Below, in pieces: positions 31,501-41,226 of a DNA stretch of 64,000 nucleotides. The stretch spans positions 64,144,697-64,208,696 of the forward strand of contig NC_054741.1 of assembly GCF_018143015.1 (NCBI RefSeq). The letters run 5' to 3'. A model generated the notes under the pieces. The model saw nothing but the letters and a program-made list of their open reading frames with translations. It did no database searches and was not told the DNA's origin. The first letter of the stretch is position 1. Every line of letters starts with the position of its first letter. This stretch comes from Lytechinus variegatus. Taxonomy: Eukaryota > Echinodermata > Echinoidea > Temnopleuroida > Toxopneustidae. The position numbers and the translations under genes are program-made.

Positions 31501-33921
31501 GTAGGTTTCAACCCGCGAGCCGAGTCAGACTCGGCAATTTTTTCGTGTGTAAACAGAAAGCCGTGTCGAACTCTCTTGACCAGGTCACTGCGCGCGCTTT
31601 CACTTTTGGCATTGTTGTTGTTCGCACGGACAAGATTCGATTCCGGCGGTGAATTTCCCGCTTTTAATTTGCGACGTCATAATTCTTCTTCCGTTCGAGA
31701 TCCGCGAGCCGTGTTGAACTCGCCTTTTTATATGTACGTATAAACGCGATCTCTGATCCCTTCTTCGCAGTGTTCAACCCGGCTCGCGGATTCAACACCC
31801 GAGCCGAGTCAATGTGTAAACACGGTATTAATGAACATGGACCATGAGATGACTCTGATCTGATATAGGCCAACTCGCATGATATTATGCACTAAAGCAT
31901 GTTCAGACTCTCTGAAACAGCCTGATGATCTCCTTAATATGCATTATATCAGTGAATCTTATTTTGTGTTATAAAATTTCCCAATCAGTTTTGTGTACTG
32001 CCAGTGCCTTTTTTTTCTGGGTCAGTACATGTATTTCCAAGGAGCATGGGAGCTGCTCTATTTCCTTCATTTTCCATTTAGCCTTCTTTTTTTCTCTCTC
32101 TCTCTCTTCTCTATTCTCTTGAGATCATTCTCTTCTCTTTCCTATCTCATCTTCTTTTTTCAATTCTCCTTTCTCTATTCTATCTATCCTTTTCTTTTCT
32201 TGTCTCTTTTACCAGTGTTTCATATTAAAGTCCTTGGTCGATTTAAGAGTGCATATTATGCTTCTCCTTTTTTTACACTTATCACTTATTTGCACTCTGG
32301 TCCATGTTAGCCCGAAACTATAAAAGCAAGCATGTGACTCTCCAAGTGCATTTGATTGGCTATGGTACATTGACAAACCTGTTTTTTTATATTCTTTTCT
32401 CTATGATATTACAGTACAGAGGAAAGCATGATGCTAAGAACAGTCCTATAGCTGGTTGTATAACAGGAGGTCTCATTGGTTACAGAGGTATGTTTAACTT
32501 TTGATTTCCCTCCCTGCCTTTCATTTATCCTCTCATGATCTTTCATTCTCAATTTTCTTCTTACTCCATTCCTAACTTTTCCTCTTATTTCTCCTTATTT
32601 TATCTTATCTTTTTTTTCTATATTCTTTGCTTATCTCTAATCTTACTTTTGCTTCACTACCTAGTACCTTTCTTTTCTTTTTCCATTTGCCTCCTCTTTG
32701 TTCTTTCAGAAGTTAATGTTTTTCCTTCTTTTTTCTTATCTTATCTCATCTTCTTTTCTCACATCTTTTTTTTTTTGTCTGTCTTCTGGGGAGTGTTTCA
32801 TCAACACTTTTCGTTCGACAACTTGTCAGATCTGACAACTTTCCTCGATTACGATTGGCTGAGATGGACGGTTACTATGGTAACTGTCTGATAAAACGTC
32901 TGACCATTCCTTTCATGAAACGCTCCCCTGTTCTTGAATTCTGTAATCTCCCATCCTGTGTTTGTTCTTTCCTTTTCTTCTTTCTTTTGCAATAGCTTTC
33001 TTTAAATCTATCTTGTATTTGTATTCCCCATATCTGAAGCATGGTAACCTACAAATCCCCATAAAAATGTATTTTGTTGCAGAACCGTGATGAACAATTA
33101 ATGCTTTATTGAGGAATTCAATTGCAATTATTAAAGGGATGCTCGGGGCTGAAAATGATATAAACAGATAAAGAAATATCAGACAAACAAAACACTAAAA
33201 ATTTGATTAAAATCGGACAAGGAATAACAAAGTTACGGCATTTTAAAGATTTGAATTATTCCGGTGAAACAGTTTAAGGCATGTCTTCATGAATATTCAA
33301 TAAGCAAATTGATGATGTCATATCCCCACATGTTCTTTTGTATTTTGTTTTAGAAAAATAGGGCTTATTCAAATTTTTCTACCAAGAACATAAAATATTG
33401 GGTTGAAAAATGATTTAATGCATTAGATATTCATTGCTACAACTTATTTCATTATAAAGGAGACACATTGTTCGCATATGTATGAAAAAATGAAACAATT
33501 ATTATTTCATGTAATTACATTATAAAAAGGAAAGTCGGGATGTGACATCATCAGCCCACCTTATGAATATTCATGATGATGTGCATATAACTATTTTCAC
33601 AAAATATTGCTAAACTTTCAAAATCAATAAATTTGTTATTTGTCATCTGATTTTGATGAAATTTTCAGCATTTTGCTCAGTGAATTTTACTCTATTTATT
33701 TAGATATAAATATTTTCAGCCCGGAGCATCCCTTTAAAAGTATAAAGTAATTTTCATCATCACCAATAAATGAATCTTGGAAAGGGAGTAAATATATCCA
33801 TCCCTTACTACTTTCCATCTTTTCCTTTCATTCTCCAGCGGGACTTAAACCGGGCATTGCTGGATGTGTAGGATTTGCCGCATTCTCTGCAGCAATTGAT
33901 CACTACTTCAACTTCCACTGA
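19352..33921 (+). CDS. TIMM22: TIM22, mitochondrial inner-membrane carrier translocase pore subunit (four exons)
   Basis: Coding exons are 19352-19595, 30364-30548, 32415-32487 and 33839-33921; phases 1, 0 and 1 at the junctions agree and the product is 194 residues, the length of human TIM22. Family signatures of Tim17/22/23 proteins are clear: ERVMESCTFK before TM1, GFALGGAIGLFT (about 82-93), DVLKDMGRQ (111-119), AKNFAMIGAMFACTECLVES (124-143), GCITGGLIGYRAGLKPG (157-172) and GFAAFSAAIDHYF (178-191). Glycine-rich membrane segments are spaced as four helices. Cys71 and Cys139 sit where the family's conserved disulfide pair is expected. The protein inserts carrier proteins with internal targeting signals into the inner membrane. 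Intron 1 is about 10.8 kb and packed with mobile DNA; its 3' end carries an array of partial exon-2 copies. The start at 19352 has the context AAGATGG; an in-frame ATG 33 bases upstream is a less likely alternative. Confidence 0.96.
19596..20365. other. TIMM22 intron 1, first part, no element seen
   Basis: The sequence is less AT-biased than the rest of the intron for the first 500 bases; no transposon borders were found. Confidence 0.5.
20366..20480. repeat. Short C-rich repeat fragment in intron 1
   Basis: Inverted pair GTCCCCCTACTATTTTTG (about 20466-20483) and CAAAATAGTAGGGGCAC (about 20440-20456). Probably part of a small transposon whose ends I cannot place. Confidence 0.35.
20716..20860. 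repeat. One end of a TTAA-type foldback element
   Basis: It starts TTAAAGGGGAATTTCACCC, similar to the end of the element at 61564. The opposite end is missing. Confidence 0.45.
21069..21630. mobile_element. Inverted-repeat element with telomere-like internal motifs
   Basis: Both ends carry GGGGCCACTT, then CACGAGTGGATACCATGCGC (right, read inward) or GACGAGTGGATACCATGCGC (left): about 50 bp of inverted repeat in all. Inside, variants of CTTGTTTAGGGGT or CGTGTTTAGGGTCTAATTT recur about seven times, and CACGTTACCTACGTAACGTG forms a near-perfect palindrome near 21160. No transposase is present. It sits in intron 1 of TIMM22. Confidence 0.85.
21783..21905. repeat. ATC/ACC trinucleotide microsatellite
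   Basis: Runs of CATCATCATC with CACCAC interruptions in TIMM22 intron 1. Confidence 0.85.
22228..22409. mobile_element. Non-autonomous hAT-like element, CATAGGCGGCGG family
   Basis: The ends CATAGGCGGCGGAAGCG and GGCTTCCGCCGCCAATG are inverse. ATTGAAAC is duplicated exactly outside (22220-22227 and 22410-22417). It is a shorter relative of 14736-14963 and has no coding capacity. Confidence 0.9.
23030..23490. repeat. Poly-C/poly-A-rich repeat fragments
   Basis: It contains the pair TTGGCAACCTCCCCCCC and TTTGGCGAGCCCCCCCA, two near-copies of CAGAAATGCTCACCCCCACC (about 23412 and 23443), and two GATCCGCCA ends. These look like ends of CAGGGGCGGATCC-type elements inserted into each other; borders are unresolved. 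Confidence 0.45.
24205..24716 (-). repeat. Interspersed repeat copy B, inverse partner of 6069-6565
   Basis: Its reverse complement matches copy A from AGACCAAAAGCTTCAGTCTC to AAAGCCTTGATAAAAGC. It lies in TIMM22 intron 1. Reading frames here are not shared with copy A. Confidence 0.75.
25045..26665. mobile_element. Probable non-autonomous element with GGTTACTCACGTTAC iterons
   Basis: The left end ATATATGGGCTATTCCACGG and right end TGTAGAATTGCCCATATAT are imperfect inverted repeats. GTTACTCACGTTACA or a close variant appears at about 25226, 25427, 25440, 26098, 26121 and 26284. No transposase frame. A poly-C/G segment at about 25740-25790 may be a later insertion. Confidence 0.55.
26830..27350. 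repeat. Diverged direct duplication in intron 1
   Basis: The order CAAACATTGTCA, AAAATCGTTATATCA-like block, CCATCAATTTG(A/G)AGCT is found at about 26845-26960 and again at 27195-27325. It is old and has no coding potential. Confidence 0.5.
27351..28927. other. TIMM22 intron 1, no clear element
   Basis: No gene or transposon border was recognised; a short GAT-type run lies near 28437-28465. Confidence 0.45.
28928..29065. repeat. Half of a TTAA-type foldback element
   Basis: AAAGGTCAAGTCTACCCC, then GATGTAAAATAAGAAAGTTA, match one arm of the elements at 9999 and 43411. The other arm is absent. Confidence 0.65.
29303..29440 (+). pseudogene. Decayed copy of TIMM22 exon 2 (copy 0)
   Basis: It matches exon 2 from FALGGAIGLFTSS through NPVDPEIAAKQ to CFFHAKN, and then runs into array-type intron sequence. 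It has an in-frame TAG where exon 2 has AAG, further changes after it, and no AG at its start, so it cannot serve as an exon. It keeps the full-length middle that copies 1-6 have lost and so marks the left edge of the duplicated region. Confidence 0.85.
29485..30363 (+). repeat. Tandem array of six partial TIMM22 exon-2 copies, each with a splice acceptor
   Basis: Copies start at 29485, 29632, 29776, 29923, 30068 and 30215, with the true exon next at 30364; the periods are 147, 144, 147, 145, 147 and 149. Each opens AG then GTTTTGCATTGGG (GTGTTGC in copy 5) after a T-rich tract, codes for FALGGAI(G/S)LFTLSIN, skips the middle of exon 2, and passes through CTTCTTCCACTCAATGAAC (CTTCTTCCAAGCCGCAAAC in copy 5) into T-rich intron sequence. 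No GT donor of quality follows. Copies 1 and 3 are almost identical, as are 2 and 4, so a two-copy block was duplicated. The phase fits exon 1. Use of any copy would lengthen and then end the protein early. Confidence 0.93.
30364..30548 (+). CDS. TIMM22: TIMM22 exon 2
   Basis: 185 bases from acceptor TTATTAG to donor GTAAGT, completing codon 82 and ending in phase 0 after VES. It holds the first glycine-rich membrane segment, the DVLKDMGRQ matrix or intermembrane loop and the CTEC motif. Its acceptor competes with the six upstream partial copies. Confidence 0.95.
30690..31362. other. TIMM22 intron 2, simple sequence then nothing recognised
   Basis: AAATAAAT and GAAAAGAAAA runs pass into GTGAAGTGAAG at 30915-30960. 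The rest shows no element. Confidence 0.5.
31361..31829. mobile_element. Multi-palindromic inverted-repeat element in intron 2
   Basis: CCGTGTTTACACAGTGACAC at the left pairs with GTGTAAACACGG at the right, and TATTA stands outside both ends. Inside, blocks like CACGCGAGCCGTG, GCCGTGTCGAACACGGC and CCCGGCTCGCGG make several hairpins, mainly in the outer thirds. No frame. Confidence 0.8.
31830..32414. other. TIMM22 intron 2, 3' part with CT-rich tract
   Basis: CT-rich from about 32080 to 32220 (TCTCTCTCTTCTCTATTC). No gene. Confidence 0.5.
32415..32487 (+). CDS. TIMM22: TIMM22 exon 3
   Basis: 73 bases after acceptor ATTACAG, encoding YRGKHDAKNSPIAGCITGG and LIGYR, and ending in phase 1 before GTATGT. 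It carries the loop and third membrane segment. The lysine-rich loop with GKxD fits TIM22 orthologues. Confidence 0.95.
32500..32775 (+). repeat. CT-rich tract in TIMM22 intron 3
   Basis: Pyrimidine-dominated sequence with TCTTT and TTCTC variants directly after exon 3. The hydrophobic open frame across it is a composition artefact. Confidence 0.75.
32793..32931. mobile_element. Short MITE with GTTTCAT ends, copy 1
   Basis: GGGGAGTGTTTCATCAACAC pairs with the inverse of TTTCATGAAACGCTCCCC. The interior is TTGTCAGATCTGACAACTTT, TTGGCTGAGA and TGGTAACTGTC. Related copies are at 45645-45792 and 63738-63855. Confidence 0.8.
33131..33737. mobile_element. TTAA-bounded long foldback element in TIMM22 intron 3
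   Basis: AGGGATGCTCGGGGCTGAAA and TTTCAGCCCGGAGCATCCCT are inverted ends with TTAA outside both. The two 250-bp halves mirror each other, each with a TTATTGA-type AT block, a GATGATGTCA-type block and the CAAAGTTACGGCATTTTA-type block. Non-coding. Confidence 0.9.
33839..33921 (+). CDS. TIMM22: TIMM22 exon 4 (terminal)
   Basis: After acceptor TTCTCCAG it completes codon 168 and encodes GLKPGIAGCVGFAAFSAAID then HYFNFH and TGA at 33919-33921. This is the last membrane segment and short tail of TIM22. Confidence 0.95.
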
Positions 33922-34623
33922 CACAGGGCAAACAAAGCGAAGCGGGCACCCGATGTCCGTGAGAACATTCCTTCAGAATGGACAATGTGGTGATCAGGTC
34001 TGAAATGATATTTTAGTGGTTGGCTAATTCATTTGACCATCTCTGTGATCACTTCCTTTGAGATTGGAGGTTGTAATGGTCAGTTGCAGAATCATTGCTT
34101 GCTTGACTGCGTGGATTCTTGCTTTATCATTGATGTCCAAATGGCTACCTTTTTTGGAATGGATGATTTGCCGGTCAGCTGAGTATGGTCTCCATGTTGA
34201 TCATGGTGCTCTTTCTTAATCCTAAGACATTATGGATTTGTGAGGGATGACCCTCTAGTAACACCAGTCATCATGTGGTGTATTATTATAGTTGAAAATT
34301 GATATAAACAGTAATATTCCACTTTTTAATTTTTGTAGAACCTATTAAATGTATTGGTTATGCTTCTCATCACATTACAAGTTATAATGCTAATGTGGGG
34401 CCAAGTAGCACAAAAGTTTGCTATTGATTGCAAATATGAAATTTGAATCTTTTGCAACTCTTTGTATGAAAATCTCTTTGTTATTACAAACCAAACTTTT
34501 GTATGTAATAATCTTTAGCAATGAAGGAAGTTGGTCATCCCTGAAGAAGAAATGCTGGTACTTAATGCCTACCCAGTTATAATATTGAAATGTGTGCAAT
34601 AATCCTTGCAAGACTGGGCCATT
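33922..34623 (+). other. Likely TIMM22 3' UTR
   Basis: No frames. No AATAAA occurs before the transposon at 34628. The nearest good candidate is AATAAA at about 35456, after that element, so the transcript may run through it. Confidence 0.4.
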
Positions 34624-34627
34624 TTAA

Positions 34628-35291
34628 CCCTAAATAGACCTTGCTATTTTGATGCCTAAGAAGATGGGGGGGGGGCTGATTCAGCCCCCCCCTTATGATC
34701 TCGGCCGTCGATCGCGACGAAAATTGGCACATGCGTTACACATTATGCATAAAATCATAAGTTTGCTCTAATTAATAAAATAATGCCCCTGAAATGCAAA
34801 TGTTTGTTTCACATACTCTAGATAGGTATCTGATCAAATTTATTTTTAAAAAATTTCATAATCACATTTATTTTCTTATGTATTTTATTGTTTTCTAAAT
34901 TTCTTATGTATTTCTTTGTTTTTTTAATTTTTGTTTTTTATTGTTTTTTCAATGGAAATTGTCAGGGACTTTATTTTGACCACAAAAAAGATAAAATTAA
35001 TTGATTTTAAGCAGTAAAAGTAAAATAATGATACATTTATGAATTATGGCTAAAACACTAATTGCATTGGATTTGTACACGATTTTTTGAGTAATTTTGG
35101 GTCTGCATGCACTTACGAAATGTTGCATAATTTCGGAACCGTGCACCTGGGGGTCACAATTTTGGTCTCAAAAGTTGCGCGAGACTTGAAAGTAAAAAGT
35201 CAGCGAGCGACACGGTCAAAATAATTCGTGCGACGGATTTATCGCAAAAATGTCGAGGGGGGACTGAATCAGCACCCAAGTCTTTTTAGGG
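34628..35291. mobile_element. TTAA-flanked element with CCCTAAA ends
   Basis: TTAACCCTAAATAGACC at the left is the inverse of AGTCTTTTTAGGGTTAA at the right, with TTAA as the target duplication (34624-34627, 35292-35295). Subterminal GGGGCTGATTCAGCCCCCC (left) and GGGGGGACTGAATCAGCACC (right) correspond as well. The 660-bp interior is AT-rich and non-coding. It lies in the probable 3' UTR of TIMM22. Confidence 0.82.
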
Positions 35292-35452
35292 TTAAAGCTT
35301 TAAAAAAAATTAGGGGGCTGATTCCTGACTTCCCTGATATCTCAGCCATTTATCACTTTAAATCAGCCTTACTCCAGTACCTGTGAGATTAATTGTATCT
35401 ATTTCATATTTTAATTTTTGTGTAATTGTTATATGCATACTTTGCTTTAAAG

Positions 35453-35470
35453 TCAAATAAACTTTTCGCT
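35453..35470 (+). promoter_or_regulatory. Candidate TIMM22 polyadenylation signal
   Basis: AATAAA within GTCAAATAAACTTTTCGC, followed within 30 bases by T-rich sequence. Confidence 0.35.
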
Positions 35471-36205
35471 TTCTTTTTATTAGTTTCTTCTGAATAAATA
35501 CTTGTCGAGCAAAGTAGACAGGTCTGGATCACCCTCCCCTAGTCCCCTGTCATTTCAGGGTAAAGAAATTTAAGGTAAATTGTGCATAAAGTAAAGGTTG
35601 AAGCAGGGAATTCTTTCACTAACGATATCCTGGATTGACATTACAACTGACACTTCTTTTTGACCAGGGAGGGGATATAGTAAAAGTCATATTTTATAAG
35701 ACTTTCTTCTTTTTTTTAAGTCAAAGGCAGTTTTGTGTTTTTATCATGTATTACCCTACAGTTAACTGATGAAAGTCTCTTCAATAATTTGGTAAATGTT
35801 GCATATACCAACTGCTTAAATGTTCGCAGAGGAATTTTGAATGTAAATAAAATATTTAAATATTCTTTGCTCACATATTTCTTTCTCACTTTAGTTATTT
35901 GTACCATTCATATGCAAATTAATTGATACATATAAGTTCCTCTACAAAAAGAAATTTGTTTTGTATTTAATATCTATTATTTCAATTAGTATCCTTATTG
36001 TGTTTTAGTTCAGTATTAAGAATTTCAAATCAATCTCAAATTGAGTCACATACAGTTATCTAAAATAAATGAGACTGCATTTACTGTGTCTGTCAGATCA
36101 ATTTATGTCCTTCAATTTTGTAGATTAAATGTGAACAATGCACAGAGTAGCAGTGACATAGATAGGGTAGTATTCAGATAATGAAACCGAGGTTTATCCC
36201 TAGAC
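35471..36205. other. No feature seen
   Basis: AT-rich intergenic DNA downstream of TIMM22; no element or gene recognised. Confidence 0.5.
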
Positions 36206-37310
36206 CAGGGGTGGCGGAACCAGGGGCACTTCCCCCCCCAAAAAAAATAAAAATTAAATAAAAAAAAACAATCCCGTATAGGAAAAAAGTGCCCTTTTTA
36301 CCCAAATGGAAAATGCCCTTTTTTCCAAAATGAAATGTGCCCTGTTTCAAAATGAAATACCCTTTTGAAGTAAAGCCTACATTTTAGGTTAGAAAATAAC
36401 AATTTTTTTGGCTCGTGCTTTGCGCTCGCATCGATCATTGTTTAGTAAGGTACTCATTCTATCAATGGTTACAAGAATGCTTAGAATGTCTAGTTTTTTG
36501 GTTGGAAAATCACAAATTTTAGGTTCGCATTCATGTCATTAAGTTTAGTTAGGTACTCGTTCTGTTCCTGGTTACAAGAAATGCTTAGAATGTCTAGTTT
36601 TCAGATTGATCACAAATTTTCAGCTCGCATTAATTCTATTGGTGAGATATGAATCCTATAACGGATTACTTTTCTGGTCAGTATATTAACAATTTTAGCT
36701 CGTGTTAATTCTTTAGTCTGATAAACATCTTTTTCAAGATTACCAGAAAGGTGACACGACATTTCAGTGCTCCTGCGACAATTGCTCCGGTATAGATATC
36801 TCAGAAGGCATAGGGTGAGACTAAGAATTGTAATAGAGTTTTTGGTTCAGAATTATGCAAAGATTATGATTAGGGTTTATTTAGTTTTGGAGGTTAGGTT
36901 TTATGTGTTGCTTAATGTGCCAATTTCCATCAGTGCAATATTCACCAGAGCAAATGTCATAGAATGGGATGTTTAATCTTCGTGTCTCATCATATGAAAT
37001 TTCCAATTTTGAGCTTTGCGCTTGCAACATCTCGCAAGGTTGTCCTTTTAACAGAAATTAGCGCTATAAATGACCAAAAGCGAGTTTTACAACGTCAGAT
37101 TTTAATTTTTGTCCGAACCTTTTTTTTTCAATCAGAAATCACTTTAAAATTGCTTTGCTCAACTTCATCACTACAAAGCACACAACTACTTCATGCAGAT
37201 GATAATCTCATGGTAAAAATCTTGTTTGCATTTTGATGTATAAGTGCCTTTTTGGCTTGCCCCCCCCCCCCCACCATAACGAAAATATATTCCGCCGCCC
37301 CCGCCATACA
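36206..37310 (-). mobile_element. Composite element with ~115-bp units around a GCTCGCATT-type core
   Basis: It starts GGGGTGGCGGAACCAGGGGC and ends at CCGCCGCCCCCGCC, with a C-run on each side. Units around TTTGGCTCGTGCTTTGCGCTCGC recur in decayed form (ATTTTCAGCTCGCATTAATTC and ATTTTAGCTCGTGTTAATTC), with TTACAAGAA(A)TGCTTAGAATG between the first two. This is the inverse of the array unit at 47766, 55809 and 61081. Confidence 0.55.
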
Positions 37311-37316
37311 TGTAGA

Positions 37317-37634
37317 CTAATATAGTCCACACTTTTATGGAATTCTTGGGTTTATCTTCTGCAATATTCATGATAAAGATAAGACACTAAAAACATGAAC
37401 AAAAGTAATTGTATTCTCATATAACAAATAGCTTTTACTTAGTGAGTGACAACTGGCACTCCATGGAGCGTTAGGTTTTATCTTCTGCAATGTAAGAAAG
37501 ATAGGCACCAAAAGAAATTTAAGAGTGTATGTATTTTCTTATCACCATAATTTTTTGCTGAAGATTCAAATTAATTTTAGTTGGTGAATGAGTTTACAAC
37601 TGGCACTCCATAAAAGTGTGGTCGAATTAACCTA
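37317..37634. mobile_element. Inverted-repeat element with CCACACTTTTATGGA ends
   Basis: TAGTCCACACTTTTATGGA at the left and TCCATAAAAGTGTGGTCGA at the right are inverse. Inside, TTTATCTTCTGCAAT appears twice. Non-coding. Confidence 0.7.
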
Positions 37635-37671
37635 GGGTTTACAAAACGATGAGTGAATACTACCATGTGAA

Positions 37672-38040
37672 TGAGAGGAGGGTGGGAGAGTGGAAGGCAT
37701 AAAGAGAGAGTGGGTGGCTAGGACAAGAAGAGAGAGTGGGGGATAGGGTATGGAACAAAGCAAGAGGTCACGTGATAAGCGACAGATAGGGAGGAGAGAA
37801 ACAAATAGAGCTGGGGATGAGTTAGGGGGTGGGGAGAAGAAACGGTAGCTAGAGAACAACCGACAGGTGAAAGAGACAAAGGGGAAGCGGGTTAAAGAGG
37901 TCACATGGGAGAGAAGTTGAGATTGAGGGGATGGTGACGATCTGGGTGGTGGGGTGGTGGAGTAAGAGACACCATGAAGGTAGAATAGAAGAGAGAGGGA
38001 GAAAGATATTGAGGGTAGCTTGGAGAGGATGAAATATAGG
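37672..38040 (+). repeat. GA-rich tract
   Basis: AGAGAGAG, GGTGGG and GGGAGA variants dominate the plus strand. Minus-strand proline/serine-rich open frames here are artefacts of composition. Confidence 0.75.
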
Positions 38041-39387
38041 CGTGCTGATTTTTTTTCTAAAGTAGGAACAAAAGTCATATCTTACCCCTTTTTACTCCCT
38101 TTCTACAATTTTTTTTCCACCACTTGAAAATCATAAGGACGGTCGCCTCTCTGCTCCTTGCCCCTTCCCATATTAATATCTGCCCCCTAATCATTGACAA
38201 TTACAAACAGATCATGGGAGAATTGCTCTTATGTCTAGCCCTCTCGCGGATATAATGTTCTTGGTGAAGAATGGATTTATCAGTCGATCTAATTTGAAAA
38301 GGCAAATATTACATCTGAATACTTCACACGATTAGACCACATTCAGTGGCATGATGAAGCAACCCACCCCCTCCCCCCCAAAAAAAAAACAATGAGGGAC
38401 TTATTTCTGAATGCAGTGTAGGGCCTACACCAACGAGCCAGCTGCGCGGGATAAAAAAAAGACGTTTTAATTTATGTTTTATTAAGTTGGCAATTGAGTT
38501 TGATCTGTAAAGAGTCAAAATGTTAGCTGTTAACACTGGATGTAAAATGAACTTTAAAGAAAAATGTATTACAATGTTTTTATTTTTATTATTTATTTTT
38601 TTTACTGTGGGCAACAGACACCCCAACAAAAATCTACATGACTTGGCCTTCTTAATTACGTGACTAGTTAGTTTATTTTAATTGGTTGATTGTTGTTATC
38701 ATTGTACATGTCAGTGAGCTTGATAGCGTTTGTTCTGTATGCCAGGAAGGAAACAAAGAGGAAATTGTTCTTGGGATAACGGAGTTTATAACTCTCGGTA
38801 TGAACTGTCAGTTCTTTCCGCCCTTTGATTATTCCTTCATTCTTTTTTTCTCGTTCGAAACAAGATCAGTTCATCACAGCATGGAACATTATGCCCATAA
38901 TAAACAAGTTCACATATTACACGCAAGACAAGAAAGTACAAATGCAGATCACTTTTTTTATTAAAAAATAAAATCAGGCATAATGCTGATAATTTCATCA
39001 AGATTGAACTGGATGTGCTATCAGGAAGTTGTGACTTTTAAACTTTTGCTAAGTTTCATCAAAAATCAAAACTGTTATGATATGCACGACATGGGTGCAT
39101 GCGAATAAAAGCACATGATGTATATAGAATACATACTCAATTTTTATAGTATTTAGGCCTATTTTAGCATATCAAATATTTCAATATTTGTATAGATTTG
39201 ATAAAGATCTTGTTTTATAATAACTGACAATGTAGACGATTTCACATTCAAGGCAGAGTCATAGAAATTTACTGCAAGGTTCCATTAAATTTAGAACATA
39301 AGTATTGTTTTGCATAAAACTTGTTGTTTGGTGTAATAATAGTAGCGATTTGTATACTCTCAGGCAAACAGCGCTTATAAATCCACG
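38041..39387. other. Intergenic, includes a foldback-arm remnant at about 38958-39110
   Basis: ATCAGGCATAATGCTGATAA, AATTTCATCAAGATTG and AACTGTTATGATATGCAC resemble an arm of the TTAA foldback family, but no second arm follows. There is no gene. Confidence 0.5.
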
Positions 39388-40110
<723 letters not shown>

Positions 40111-40248
40111 AATATTAACATCCACAGTAGTAATTACCATCAGCAATACAATCATCATCATCAATATCATCACCAGTATCGTCATTATAATCATAATAAT
40201 CTTTATCATCATCACCTCCATAATCATCACAACAGTCCCATTATCACT

Positions 40249-40270
40249 TCATGGACCTATAGGTCCATGA
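40249..40270. other. Perfect 22-bp palindrome
   Basis: TCATGGACCTA is followed directly by its reverse complement. Its role is unknown. Confidence 0.8.
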
Positions 40271-40298
40271 TCACTGTAAGAGTTAAAGTGATTTGCTT

Positions 40299-40430
40299 TA
40301 TACGGCGGCCATACGGCGAGTCGAGAACAGACGTTTAATTCGTTTTTATTCAAACCACCTATAATGTAGCTGGCACCAAAACAAAAATTTAAAAATGGCT
40401 GTTTTCGACTCTGCGTACGGCCGCCTAGGG
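40299..40430. mobile_element. Short inverted-repeat element
   Basis: CGGCGGCCATACGGCGAGTC and the inverse of GACTCTGCGTACGGCCGCC mirror each other, continuing through GAGAACAGAC/GGCTGTTTTC. Length about 130 bp, non-coding. Confidence 0.65.
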
Positions 40431-41226
40431 AAAGACTCGTGACTGAAATATAAGTAAAATTAACTTACGATTAAGAAATTTTTCTTAGTTTTATTGTATG
40501 CGATGATGCAATAAAATAAATACAACTTATTAATATATACATTTGCACACAAATAGATAATACATTATTTTTTTATCGTGTTACTTGAAAATGATTTGAA
40601 TATGTGTCACCCAGAGCGCTTATAACATGACAACACTTTAGATATTGAAGCATTTTGCAAATGCTAAAACAGGCTTATTGAGAGGACTCTTTATTACAAT
40701 AATCACAAAGAGATGTAACTTTTATAAATAAAAAATGAAATAAAGAGGCCATTAAAATGTATACTTTATGAGACATTAGCACCTGCCGCTTTATCGTATA
40801 TCTTGCCTGAAACATGTCACCATTTAATATTCATAAGGGAAGAATAACTGCCACTCGTGCTCATATGAGTATGGTGGGTATGTTAGGATTTTTGTCATAT
40901 ATGACATTATCAATTTGCAAACGGTGTTTTCAGTATATAGGCCTGCAAAACTTCCAAGTCTAATATGCAAATAAATGCAGAGCTGTTATCATTTTTATAC
41001 TGTACTATTGGCCATAAAAAACAAGTTACACAAAGATTACACGAAGACCATCGTAAGTTTAAAAACAACGATCTTGATTAGTTGATAGTGTGAATGATAG
41101 CATGTAACAGTTACTAGTATCTTGACTGGCCAATTTTTTTTTCATGATCAATCTTAAAATTTGTCACAGCGTGCCCTTCAGAGTGTTGGCCATAATGATA
41201 ATGATAGAATTCGCAGGCTTTTATTC
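40431..41226. other. Downstream flank of receptor gene 1
   Basis: No gene. On the minus strand an AATAAA follows the receptor stop codon by three bases (about 41222-41227) and another lies near 40488; one of these should end the transcript. Confidence 0.45.

Noticed and set aside
37632-38078. 148-residue Ser/Pro/Leu-rich open frame on the minus strand
   Set aside because: Arises from a GA-rich tract; no start context, splice sites or family pattern.
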